A stretch of DNA of 7,406 nucleotides from JAZKFT01 sp043760535 (GCA_043760535.1 JAYUOV010000342.1:1-7406); one strand, 5' to 3'; shown: positions 1-5,424, numbered from the stretch's first letter. The notes: generated by a model not told the origin, from the sequence alone. A program made the numbers and translations.

Positions 1-73
1 AGTATTTTGTACTAGCTTGTTTAGTGTTTTTGGTTATAAAACTTGCCGATAAATGCTGATTGATGTACTGTAG

Positions 74-218
74 CGGAGCATAGCAGGGATAGAAGCGTAA
101 AGCCCGCAGGCCCCGTAACCTGTATGCATAGCGAAGCTAACCTTTTAAGACGGGGCCGAGGACTTGCAGCGTATAGCCCGTAACGGGTGCCGATGGATGA
201 ACTATAGCTGATGCTCCG
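74..218. repeat. Multi-hairpin intergenic repeat-like element
   Basis: The stretch folds as nested stems. An outer stem pairs CGGAGCAT+AGC (74-84) with GCT+ATGCTCCG (207-218) with one bulged G. An inner 8-bp stem pairs GGCCCCGT (109-116) with ACGGGGCC (150-157) and encloses TAGC-GAA-GCTA (129-139). A small CCCG-TAA-CGGG hairpin lies at 177-187. A 13-nt direct repeat, AGCGTA[A/T]AGCCCG, occurs at 94-106 and 168-180, flanking the inner stem. From memory, motifs of the kind 'GAAGCG..AAGCCCG' and 'GAGGACTTG.AGCG..AGCCCG' recur between genes in many Bacteroidota, so I read this as a dispersed repeat or structured RNA element rather than coding sequence. Transcription direction is unknown. Confidence 0.6.
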
Positions 219-291
219 AATAAATATGGAATAATAATAATAAATTACTATTGACCCAATAACCATAATTATAAAATACATATTCATGCTA

Positions 292-321
292 TTGCAGCGG
301 CGGCTGTTAGGCGTAGATTTG
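292..321 (+). promoter_or_regulatory. Bacteroidota-type promoter for the response regulator
   Basis: TAGATTTG at 314-321 matches the Bacteroidota -7 consensus TAnnTTTG exactly. A TTG (-33 core) lies at 292-294 with 19 bp between, within the usual 17-23 bp. Transcription would begin around 328, leaving a very short leader before the GTG at 343. No Shine-Dalgarno sequence is visible, which is normal in this phylum. Confidence 0.5.
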
Positions 322-342
322 TACCACAAAAATTAAAAGCTA

Positions 343-975
343 GTGATTAAAGTATTGTTATACGAAGACAACCCGCAGCTACGAGAAGGCCTGATGATGC
401 TGATTAATGGCAGCGACGGATTTGAAGTAGTAGCCGCTTTTAAAAACTGCGACAATGCACCCGATGAAGTGGATATTTACCAGCCCGATGTAATACTGAT
501 GGATATAGATATGCCCGGCACAAATGGTATTCAGGGGCTTAAAAACATACGTGAAGTAAATGAAAAGGTAAAGATTTTAATGCTTACCGTTTTTGATGAT
601 AACAAGAATGTATTTGAAGCCATTAAAAGCGGGGCAAGTGGTTATTTACTTAAAAAAACACCACCTGGTAAACTGCTGGATTATATAACTGAAGCCAATG
701 GCGGCGGGGCGCCCATGAGTAGTAGCATTGCCACGCAAGTGCTGCGGATGTTTAGCGATATGAATAATACCAAGGGAGTGGATTATGCCCTTAGCGAAAG
801 GGAAAAAGAAGTGCTGCAACTGCTGGTAAATGGCTACAGTTATAAAATGATAGCTTCGGAAATGTTTATAGCCATAGACACAGTGAGGAGTCATATAAAA
901 AAAATTTATGAGAAGCTACATGTAAATAGTAAAAGTGAAGCTGTGGCTAAGGCTTTTAAGGATAAGCTGGTTTAA
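343..975 (+). CDS. Response regulator, NarL/FixJ (LuxR-type) family
   Basis: A two-domain, DNA-binding response regulator of 210 residues, a normal length for the family. The receiver domain (about 1-120) has the acidic pair E8/D9, the predicted phospho-acceptor D54 (in LMDIDMPG), the switch Thr T82, the aromatic Y101 and the conserved Lys K104. The C-terminal LuxR/GerE helix-turn-helix (about 148-205) starts with ALSEREKEVL and contains IDTVRSHIKKIYEKL, the recognition-helix region. The start is GTG: an in-frame TAA at 334-336 excludes anything further upstream, and GTG gives the canonical IKVLLYEDN beginning. Relatives are phosphorylated by a histidine kinase, often encoded next door, but none is present in the 342 bp upstream or anywhere in the window, so it is an orphan here. 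Targets cannot be told from sequence. A consensus promoter lies just upstream. Confidence 0.93.
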   Translation: MIKVLLYEDNPQLREGLMMLINGSDGFEVVAAFKNCDNAPDEVDIYQPDVILMDIDMPGTNGIQGLKNIREVNEKVKILMLTVFDDNKNVFEAIKSGASGYLLKKTPPGKLLDYITEANGGGAPMSSSIATQVLRMFSDMNNTKGVDYALSEREKEVLQLLVNGYSYKMIASEMFIAIDTVRSHIKKIYEKLHVNSKSEAVAKAFKDKLV

Positions 976-976
976 A

Positions 977-1108
977 AAGTTACCAGTTAATCAGTTTGCA
1001 GTTGGCACCTCAATTTTATTCAGTTAGCAGCCAATCAGTTGGCAGTTGGTACCTCAATACTAATCAGTTAGCAGTTAGTCAGTTGGTAGTTGTCATCTCC
1101 TTGTTCTC
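977..1108. repeat. Three tandem 44-bp repeats
   Basis: Three units of exactly 44 bp lie head to tail at 977-1020, 1021-1064 and 1065-1108 (the last degenerate after about 1100). The phase is clear from GGCACCTCAAT at 1004, GGTACCTCAAT at 1048 and GTCATCTC at 1092. Units 1 and 2 match at about 35 of 44 positions by hand alignment. Each unit is made of shorter CAGTTAGCAGTT / CAGTTGGCAGTT elements, so there is also an inner periodicity. The array starts 1 bp after the response regulator stop codon. Similar 'cagttagcagttggc' strings are, from memory, common between genes in Bacteroidota. Confidence 0.8.
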
Positions 1109-1122
1109 TGCTTTCTATTTTT

Positions 1123-1136
1123 GCTAACTGCCAACT
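1123..1136. repeat. Inverted copy of the 44-bp repeat core
   Basis: GCTAACTGCCAACT is in reverse orientation to the upstream array. AACTGCCAACT (1126-1136) is the exact complement of AGTTGGCAGTT at 1037-1047, and GCTAACTG (1123-1130) is the exact complement of CAGTTAGC at 1021-1028 and 1065-1072. An RNA from this region could therefore form alternative long-range hairpins downstream of the response regulator. No T-run follows, so it is not a classic terminator. Confidence 0.6.
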
Positions 1137-1153
1137 TCTAAATGCTCCTCTTT

Positions 1154-1169
1154 TCACATGATTATGTGA
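1154..1169. promoter_or_regulatory. Operator-like palindrome TCACAT-GATT-ATGTGA
   Basis: This is a perfect 6-bp dyad with a 4-bp spacer, immediately upstream of the candidate promoter of the small lipoprotein gene. Its half-sites are in the reverse order to a CRP site, so no regulator is assigned. It could be a repressor/activator site or simply chance in AT-rich DNA. Confidence 0.3.
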
Positions 1170-1199
1170 TTGTACATTTTTTTTATGACAGTATTTTTA
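1170..1199 (+). promoter_or_regulatory. Candidate promoter for the small lipoprotein gene
   Basis: TATTTTTA at 1192-1199 matches TAnnTTTG at all but the last position. TTG at 1170-1172 lies 19 bp upstream, the same spacing as the promoter at 292-321. The predicted start site would be about 10-15 bp upstream of the ATG at 1218. Confidence 0.35.
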
Positions 1200-1217
1200 C
1201 ATTCTAAAATAAATGTT

Positions 1218-1454
1218 ATGAGAAAGTACAGAGCTTTAATGGCAATATTAATCATTGCCGCCATAACAGCTACAGGTTGTCAGGTATTGTCCAATGGTAT
1301 TGTAAAAAAAGCATCCTGTTGCGAAAAGCTGCTAATTGCCCGTAGCAGAAGCAAAATGTCAATCAATATTAAAGAACTAAACGAAGTGATTCATACTGCC
1401 GGCAGCTCAGATGATATTTTACATACCCTTCCTTTTTCTAAAATAGCCCTGTAA
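1218..1454 (+). CDS. Small putative lipoprotein, function unknown
   Basis: I do not recognise this 78-residue protein. The N-terminus MRKYRALMAILIIAAITATG is a typical short signal peptide: two basic residues, then a hydrophobic stretch, then C21 in the context ATG-C. That is an acceptable but not ideal lipobox (Ala rather than Leu at -3). Lipidation and export to the envelope are therefore inferred. The mature part is polar, with a vicinal CC pair (C34-C35), a basic RSRSK stretch (42-46), and no domain I can name. I chose the ATG at 1218 rather than the TTG at 1170, because the 16 extra residues would sit in front of the signal peptide and over the candidate promoter. A strong terminator follows 25 bp after the stop, so the gene appears monocistronic. 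Confidence 0.6.
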   Translation: MRKYRALMAILIIAAITATGCQVLSNGIVKKASCCEKLLIARSRSKMSINIKELNEVIHTAGSSDDILHTLPFSKIAL

Positions 1455-1478
1455 TAAATTAACAGTCACTTTCTAATT

Positions 1479-1507
1479 AAAACACCCCGATATTTTCGGG
1501 GTGTTTT
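1479..1507 (+). terminator. Rho-independent terminator
   Basis: A perfect 12-bp stem pairs AAAACACCCCGA (1479-1490) with TCGGGGTGTTTT (1496-1507) around the loop TATTT. The terminal T-run is part of the stem, and the complementary A-run makes it plausible in both directions. It closes the small lipoprotein gene and insulates the downstream dehydrogenase gene. Confidence 0.9.
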
Positions 1508-1625
1508 GGTTTGCAGGTTTAAGTGTTTTATGTAAATGGTTGGTTTCAATCAAGATTTTACCCTTAAATTGTAGTTTCAAAACGGGATGTAATTTTAAAC
1601 TTTATTTTTTTAATACAGAAGCTAT

Positions 1626-3365
1626 ATGGGCGCAACATTGCAAATAAAAAAGCAGCCGAAAAAGTACGATGCGGTTATTGTAGGTTCTGGTGCAGGCGGC
1701 GGTATGGCTGCCTATGTATTGGCAAAAGCCGGATTAAAGGTATGCCTGCTGGAAGCCGGCCCTAATTACGACCCGGCCATCCATTCTTCTCAATTAAAAA
1801 ATCCGTGGGATTCGCCACGGCGAGGTGCCAGTACAAAGTTTCGCCCCTTTGGCGATTTTGATGCCTGCTATTGGGGCTGGGAGATAGATGGCGAACCCTA
1901 CACACATGCCGAAGGCACTACCTGGGAGTGGTGGCGGGCCCGGATGCTGGGTGGCCGTACCAACCACTGGGGCAGAATCTCACTGCGTTTCGGCCCAAAA
2001 GATTTTAAACGCAGAAGCATCGACGGCCTTGGCGAAGACTGGCCTATTGGTTACGAAGACATTAAACCCTACTACGATAAAATAGATGAACTAATAGGCG
2101 TATTCGGCAGCAACGAAGGATTGGAAAACGACCCGGATGGTATTTTTTTACCGCCGCCCAAGCCCAGGCTGCATGAAATGTTTATTAAAAAATCAGCTGC
2201 CGGTATGGATATCCCGGTTATTCCTTCCCGGCTTTCTATACTTACCAAACAGATCAATAAAGAACGTGGTGCCTGTTTTTTTTGTAAACAATGTGGCCGG
2301 GCGTGTAAAGTGTACGCCGATTTTTCTTCGTCATCTGTGCTAATAAAACCAGCAGCGGCTACCGGCAACCTAGATATTGTAACCAATGCCATGGCACGGG
2401 AAGTACTTACCAATAAAGATGGATTGGCTACCGGCATATCGTATGTAAATAAAATAGATATGCAGGAATATCAGGTAGATGGCCGTGTAGTAATATTGGC
2501 CGCAAGTGCTTGTGAAAGTGCCAGGTTGATGCTTAACTCTGTTTCTACCCGACACCCAAATGGGTTGGGTAATAGCAGTAATGTGGTAGGTAAATATTTA
2601 CACGATTCCACAGGAGCTGCTATGGGCGGTGTGCTGCCACAACTCTTTGGCCGCAAGCGTTACAACGAAGATGGCGTAGGTGGAATGCATGTATACACGC
2701 CGTGGTGGCTCGATAATAAAAAGCTGGATTTTCCACGTGGTTACCACATAGAATACTGGGGTGGCTTTAGCCAGCCGGCTTATGGTTTTGGGTTTGATGT
2801 GCAAAATCAAAATGGCAAGTATCCCATTAACGGAAAAACCAAAGAGGCTGGGGGATATGGTGCATCGTTAAAAGAAGATTACCGCTATTTATATGGTGCC
2901 AATGTGGGCATGGCAGGCCGTGGCGAAAGCATTGCTATGGAAAGCAATTTTTGCGAAATAGACCCGAAGGTGGTGGATAAATACGGCATCCCTGTTTTGC
3001 GATTTAATACCAAAAACAGCGACTACGAAATAAAACAAGCCAAACACATGAAGGATACTTTTAGGGAAATGATGCACAATATGGGTGCCATCATTACCTG
3101 GGGAGACGATCCAAATGAGAAAGATCATGGCCTTGCCAATCCCGGTAACATCATACACGAAGCTGGTACCGTTCGGATGGGTAACGACCCCAAAACATCG
3201 GCACTTAATAAATGGAGCCAGGCCCATGATTGTAAAAATTTGTTTTGTGTAGATGGAGGACAGTTTGTTTCGCAGGCCGATAAAAACATCACCTGGACCA
3301 TACTGGCTTTAAGCATGCGGGCCAGCGAATACATTGTGGATCAGTTGAAAAAGCAGAATTTATAA
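1626..3365 (+). CDS. GMC-family FAD-dependent sugar dehydrogenase, large subunit
   Basis: A 579-residue flavoprotein of the glucose-methanol-choline oxidoreductase family, closest in style to the gluconate 2-dehydrogenase / glucoside 3-dehydrogenase / pyranose-oxidase branch. The N-terminal Rossmann motif GSGAGGG (20-26) and E43 at the end of beta-2 bind FAD. GGRTNHWG (109-116) is the second FAD-contact motif. The C-terminal active-site pair is predicted to be H511 (in HEAGTVRMG) and N554 (in DKNITWT). C217, C220, C223 and C227 form a C-x2-C-x2-C-x3-C motif at the place where relatives paired with a small subunit bind an Fe-S cluster. There is no signal peptide, which fits export as a folded complex with the Tat-bearing partner at 3859-4515. 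The ATG at 1626 is the first possible start after an in-frame TAA at 1611-1613. The family oxidises sugar or sugar-derivative hydroxyls in the periplasm and passes electrons to a cytochrome or quinone; the exact substrate is not readable here. Confidence 0.9.
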   Translation: MGATLQIKKQPKKYDAVIVGSGAGGGMAAYVLAKAGLKVCLLEAGPNYDPAIHSSQLKNPWDSPRRGASTKFRPFGDFDACYWGWEIDGEPYTHAEGTTWEWWRARMLGGRTNHWGRISLRFGPKDFKRRSIDGLGEDWPIGYEDIKPYYDKIDELIGVFGSNEGLENDPDGIFLPPPKPRLHEMFIKKSAAGMDIPVIPSRLSILTKQINKERGACFFCKQCGRACKVYADFSSSSVLIKPAAATGNLDIVTNAMAREVLTNKDGLATGISYVNKIDMQEYQVDGRVVILAASACESARLMLNSVSTRHPNGLGNSSNVVGKYLHDSTGAAMGGVLPQLFGRKRYNEDGVGGMHVYTPWWLDNKKLDFPRGYHIEYWGGFSQPAYGFGFDVQNQNGKYPINGKTKEAGGYGASLKEDYRYLYGANVGMAGRGESIAMESNFCEIDPKVVDKYGIPVLRFNTKNSDYEIKQAKHMKDTFREMMHNMGAIITWGDDPNEKDHGLANPGNIIHEAGTVRMGNDPKTSALNKWSQAHDCKNLFCVDGGQFVSQADKNITWTILALSMRASEYIVDQLKKQNL

Positions 3366-3382
3366 GTAACTTATTTAGTGAG

Positions 3383-3557
3383 TTCAAGTAATAAATGCAA
3401 CTTTTTTTAATCATTGAATATGAGGGAAATAGCCAGACACAATTCGCCAATACCCCCTTATGAACTGTGTGCCGGGGGTATTGGCGAATTGGGTTTAGCG
3501 GTTTTTTTGTACTACTATGAAATTAAACAACTTAAAAAGTTGCATTTATTACTTGAA
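3383..3557. mobile_element. Nested inverted-repeat element (possible MITE or IS remnant)
   Basis: The outer arms are a perfect 24-bp inverted repeat at 3383-3406 and 3534-3557 (each outer end reads TTCAAGTAATAAATGCAAC inward), extended by 2 bp across a TT bulge. Inside lies a second, perfect 18-bp inverted repeat, CAATTCGCCAATACCCCC (3440-3457) with its complement at 3474-3491, around a 16-nt loop. Long perfect terminal repeats around a 175-bp non-coding core are what a miniature inverted-repeat transposable element, or an internally deleted insertion sequence, would look like. No clear target-site duplication directly abuts the arms. It begins 18 bp after the flavoprotein stop codon. An alternative is a structured 3' untranslated or attenuator element. 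Confidence 0.5.
3440..3508 (+). terminator. Possible terminator formed by the inner palindrome
   Basis: The 18-bp perfect stem 3440-3457/3474-3491 is followed, after 10 nt, by seven T (3502-3508). The stem is very strong, but the gap before the T-run is longer than in a classic intrinsic terminator. If it works, it would uncouple the flavoprotein gene from its small-subunit gene. Confidence 0.35.
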
Positions 3558-3644
3558 TCTAGCTTTCTATTATACTACTCGAAGTTTAAATTAGTGAATC
3601 GCAATTAGCACACGTATGATATGGAAAGAGCGGATAAACATGAA

Positions 3645-3671
3645 TTTTTTAATCTGCTTTGCAGAAAAAAA
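3645..3671. other. AT-flanked hairpin in the gap
   Basis: TCTGC-TTT-GCAGA (3653-3665) is a perfect 5-bp stem. It can be extended by TTTTTT (3645-3650) pairing with AAAAAA (3666-3671) if AA (3651-3652) bulges. It could act as a weak terminator on the minus strand, but no gene feeds it. Apart from this hairpin and an 8-bp inverted pair, TAGTGAAT (3592-3599) / ATTCACTA (3684-3691), I see nothing in 3558-3730. Confidence 0.3.
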
Positions 3672-3730
3672 GCGGATTTCCTAATTCACTATTTTACCCT
3701 TTTCCCAGTATAGTTGCAATAAAAATAGTA

Positions 3731-3810
3731 GCCCCAAAGGGGCGAAACAAAATAGCCCGGGGTGAAGCCCCGGGTTGCAGAATTAATTTGTATAAAAGCC
3801 CTGAAGGGGC
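3731..3810. repeat. GC-rich three-hairpin intergenic repeat
   Basis: Three short hairpins in an AT-rich background: GCCCC-AAA-GGGGC (3731-3743), CCCGGGG-TGAAG-CCCCGGG (3756-3774), and GCCCT-GAA-GGGGC (3798-3810, with one T-G wobble). From memory, alternating 'gccccaaaggggc' and 'cccggggtgaagccccggg' blocks are a common dispersed, non-coding repeat in Bacteroidota and some other phyla. It sits about 50 bp upstream of the small-subunit start codon and could influence its expression as a leader structure. Confidence 0.6.
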
Positions 3811-3858
3811 GTAACAGGTTTTGAGATTTTAATATAGCAAGTAAAAACATCATTTAAA

Positions 3859-4515
3859 ATGGACAGACGTAAATCCATCAAAGCACTCATTATAGGCACG
3901 GCCGCTACTGGAGTGCTGATAGAAGCCTGTAAAACTGCCGACGAAAAAACACAGCCAGCCGCCACCCCTGTTTTGGATGAAACCGATCGGATGGAGGAAG
4001 AAAAACTAGTGAACAAAAACCTGCGTGAAGAAAAGTTTTTTACCCCGGAGGAAATGGCCACCATAGCTGTACTTGCCGATATTATTATACCCAAAGACGA
4101 AGTAAGCGGCAGTGCAACAGATGCCAAAGTGCCCGATTTTATTGAGTTTATTGTAAAAGACATGCCCGGTCATCAAACCCCAATGCGTGGTGGGTTACGC
4201 TGGCTAGATATGCAATCGCTTACCCGTTTCGAAAAGCCATTTACCGGTATTTCCGAAAAGCAACGGCTGGAAATTGTGGATGACATTGCCTACCCAAATA
4301 AGGCCAAACCAAGTATGAAACAAGGCGTTGCTTTCTTTAACCTGATTCGGAACTTGGTATCTACCGGTTTTTACACCTCAGAAATTGGGGTAAAAGATGT
4401 TGGTTATTTGGGCAATGTACCCAACCAATGGAACGGTGTGCCAGATGATGTGCTAAAGCAATATGGATTGGCTTATACCGAGAAAGAGCTACAAGAATGT
4501 ATTAGCTTTTCGTAA
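3859..4515 (+). CDS. Gluconate 2-dehydrogenase subunit 3 family protein (Tat-exported small subunit)
   Basis: A 218-residue small subunit of a membrane or periplasmic GMC dehydrogenase (Gluconate_2-dh3 family). The N-terminus MDRRKSIKALIIGTAATG has twin arginines R3-R4 followed by a hydrophobic segment, a Tat signal. C24 follows IEA, so it may also be lipidated, although Glu at -2 is unusual for a lipobox. After a Glu/Lys-rich linker (about 25-58), the family domain begins at FFTPEEMATIAVLADIIIPK (about 60-79) and runs to the C-terminus, including the FFNLIRNLVSTGFYTSEIG segment and the YLGNVP..WNG motif. In the family, this subunit carries the folded flavoprotein across the membrane and stabilises it. 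Its partner is almost certainly the GMC protein at 1626-3365. The two genes usually lie close together; here 493 bp of repeats separates them. Confidence 0.88.
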   Translation: MDRRKSIKALIIGTAATGVLIEACKTADEKTQPAATPVLDETDRMEEEKLVNKNLREEKFFTPEEMATIAVLADIIIPKDEVSGSATDAKVPDFIEFIVKDMPGHQTPMRGGLRWLDMQSLTRFEKPFTGISEKQRLEIVDDIAYPNKAKPSMKQGVAFFNLIRNLVSTGFYTSEIGVKDVGYLGNVPNQWNGVPDDVLKQYGLAYTEKELQECISFS

Positions 4516-4576
4516 TAAATAGGCTGCTGATGCAACTGAATTAAGAATAAAGCCATTTATTTTTACGAAGCACAAT

Positions 4577-4608
4577 AGCCTCGAAGTAAATCGGGGCTTT
4601 TGCTTTTT
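4577..4608 (+). terminator. Rho-independent terminator after the small-subunit gene
   Basis: AGCCTCGA (4577-4584) pairs with TCGGGGCT (4591-4598), 8 bp with one T-G wobble, around a 6-nt loop. TTTGCTTTTT follows. It lies about 60 bp after the stop codon at 4513-4515. Confidence 0.75.
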
Positions 4609-4666
4609 AAAGAACATTTCGAACGGAATGCGTTTACAATGGTTATTAATGCTGGGTATTAATTTG

Positions 4667-4674
4667 TAAATTTG
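4667..4674 (+). promoter_or_regulatory. -7 promoter box TAAATTTG
   Basis: An exact match to TAnnTTTG, 20 bp upstream of the ATG at 4695. No TTG is found 17-23 bp further upstream, so only the -7 element is supported. Together with the preceding terminator, it suggests that the small CxxC gene is transcribed on its own. Confidence 0.45.
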
Positions 4675-4694
4675 TTTTTTAAATACGTAATAAA

Positions 4695-4922
4695 ATGAAA
4701 AAGTGGAGATGGATTTTTTTTGTTAGCTTTTGGGTAATGGTATCAGCTGCTAAACCAGCTAACGCACAATGTTCTATATGCACCAAAACGTCAATGCAGC
4801 AAGGCGAAAAGGCTGGAAAGGGTATGAACGGAGGCATTGTTTACCTAATGATGATGCCGCTTGCCATCATGGGGTTTTTAGGTTACCGGTGGTGGCAAAG
4901 GGAAAAGCAAATAGAAGCATAA
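4695..4922 (+). CDS. Small secreted CxxC membrane-anchored protein
   Basis: A 75-residue protein with three clear parts. MKKWRWIFFVSFWVMVSAA leads into PANA, a good signal peptide with predicted cleavage after A24. The mature N-terminus QCSICTKT then carries a CxxC pair (C26, C29), and a short polar stretch with GEKAGKGMNGG follows. Residues about 47-64 form one membrane helix, followed by the basic tail RWWQREKQIEA. Mature topology would place the CxxC outside the membrane and the basic tail in the cytoplasm. The 'QCxxC...GxNxGI.YL..P..' pattern resembles small uncharacterised Bacteroidota proteins that I recall near cytochrome oxidase assembly genes. That link is from memory, and no such genes are visible here. 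CSIC is not a haem-binding CxxCH. Metal, thiol-redox or structural roles are all possible; function is unassigned. Confidence 0.75.
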   Translation: MKKWRWIFFVSFWVMVSAAKPANAQCSICTKTSMQQGEKAGKGMNGGIVYLMMMPLAIMGFLGYRWWQREKQIEA

Positions 4923-4937
4923 TATTATCTGAATTCG

Positions 4938-5051
4938 CAACTTACTTTAACATGTAAGCCTCGCATCCGCACCCAGTGTGGATTACAAGCATAACGTAGT
5001 TTCATCTAAATAGATGAACGTCGATTTGATAAATTTCTAACAAGTAAGTTG
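4938..5051. repeat. 10-bp inverted repeat bracketing two small dyads
   Basis: CAACTTACTT (4938-4947) is the exact complement of AAGTAAGTTG (5042-5051). Between them lie ATCCGCAC-CCA-GTGTGGAT (4965-4983, 8 bp with one G-T wobble) and the 18-bp palindrome TTCATCTA-AA-TAGATGAA (5001-5018). The first hairpin could act as a 3' structure of the small CxxC gene, but no T-run follows. The right arm lies at the left edge of the transposase relic, so this could be remains of an insertion-sequence end. Confidence 0.4.
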
Positions 5052-5413
5052 TAGAAAACCCCACATTTTACAATAATATAGATTTTGAACGTTTTAACTT
5101 TAACAGCCTCATAACCAATTACCTTGCATGCAGATGCGCAAAAGCGAGTTACAGTTATGCCGATGTACTAAAACATTTATTCTACATGTTTTTTATTGGC
5201 GGGTCTGTGTTGGTTGATTTAAAAGAGTTTAAAAGCCAACTACAAGACCACCCGTATCATATATTTAGTTCTCCCGACACATTACTGTATGTAAGTAACC
5301 AACAAACAACGGCTACTATTTAAACCACGACCAATAAGGGCGTAACGCACCAGACCAACGAACAAAATTGGTTTAACAAACCTTGCCGGCCAAAAGCCTT
5401 CGGGGTACTACAT
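5048..5413 (+). pseudogene. Decayed IS1380-type transposase fragment
   Basis: One reading frame (phase of 5144-5146 = GCG) has no start codon and one stop (TAA, 5321-5323) but carries recognisable transposase sequence. From about 5099 it reads NSLITNYLACRCAKASYSYA, then DVLKHLFYMFFIGGSVLVDL, then KEFKSQLQDHPYHIFSSPDT. After the stop, the same frame continues with TTTNKGVTHQTNEQNWFNKP and KAFGVLH. This follows the N-terminal region of Bacteroidota IS1380-family DDE transposases as I remember them ('YSYADVLK..FYM.F.GGSVLDD', 'SSPDT', 'NKGVTHQ.N'). Intact members are over 400 residues; only about 100 remain. The catalytic core is missing, so it is inactive. Confidence 0.7.
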
Positions 5414-5424
5414 TAAATAAAAAT

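Noticed and set aside
21..329. Minus-strand open frame of 102 codons
   Set aside because: It runs straight through the multi-hairpin repeat and the promoter of the response regulator; its translation is low-complexity (Tyr/Ser/Ile runs) with no recognisable domain.
977..1108. CRISPR-like array
   Set aside because: The units are contiguous 44-bp tandem repeats without unique spacers, and no cas genes are present.
1170..1217. Longer TTG start for the small lipoprotein
   Set aside because: It would add 16 residues in front of a complete signal peptide and overlaps the candidate promoter; the ATG at 1218 is a better start.
1572..1610. Promoter for the GMC gene (TAGTTTCA or TATTTTTT boxes)
   Set aside because: Neither has a TTG at a suitable distance and the region is AT-rich; the support is too weak to annotate.
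3414..3608. 64-codon plus-strand open frame
   Set aside because: It lies across both palindromes, so its sequence is dictated by the repeat arms (NSPIPP/GGIGELG), and I see no promoter or conserved domain.
4769..4784. c-type cytochrome haem site in the small CxxC protein
   Set aside because: The motif is CSIC followed by Thr, not CxxCH, so covalent haem binding is not expected.
4769..4957. Second plus-strand frame overlapping the small CxxC gene
   Set aside because: It overlaps the well-supported signal peptide/CxxC/helix protein in another frame and has no plausible features of its own.
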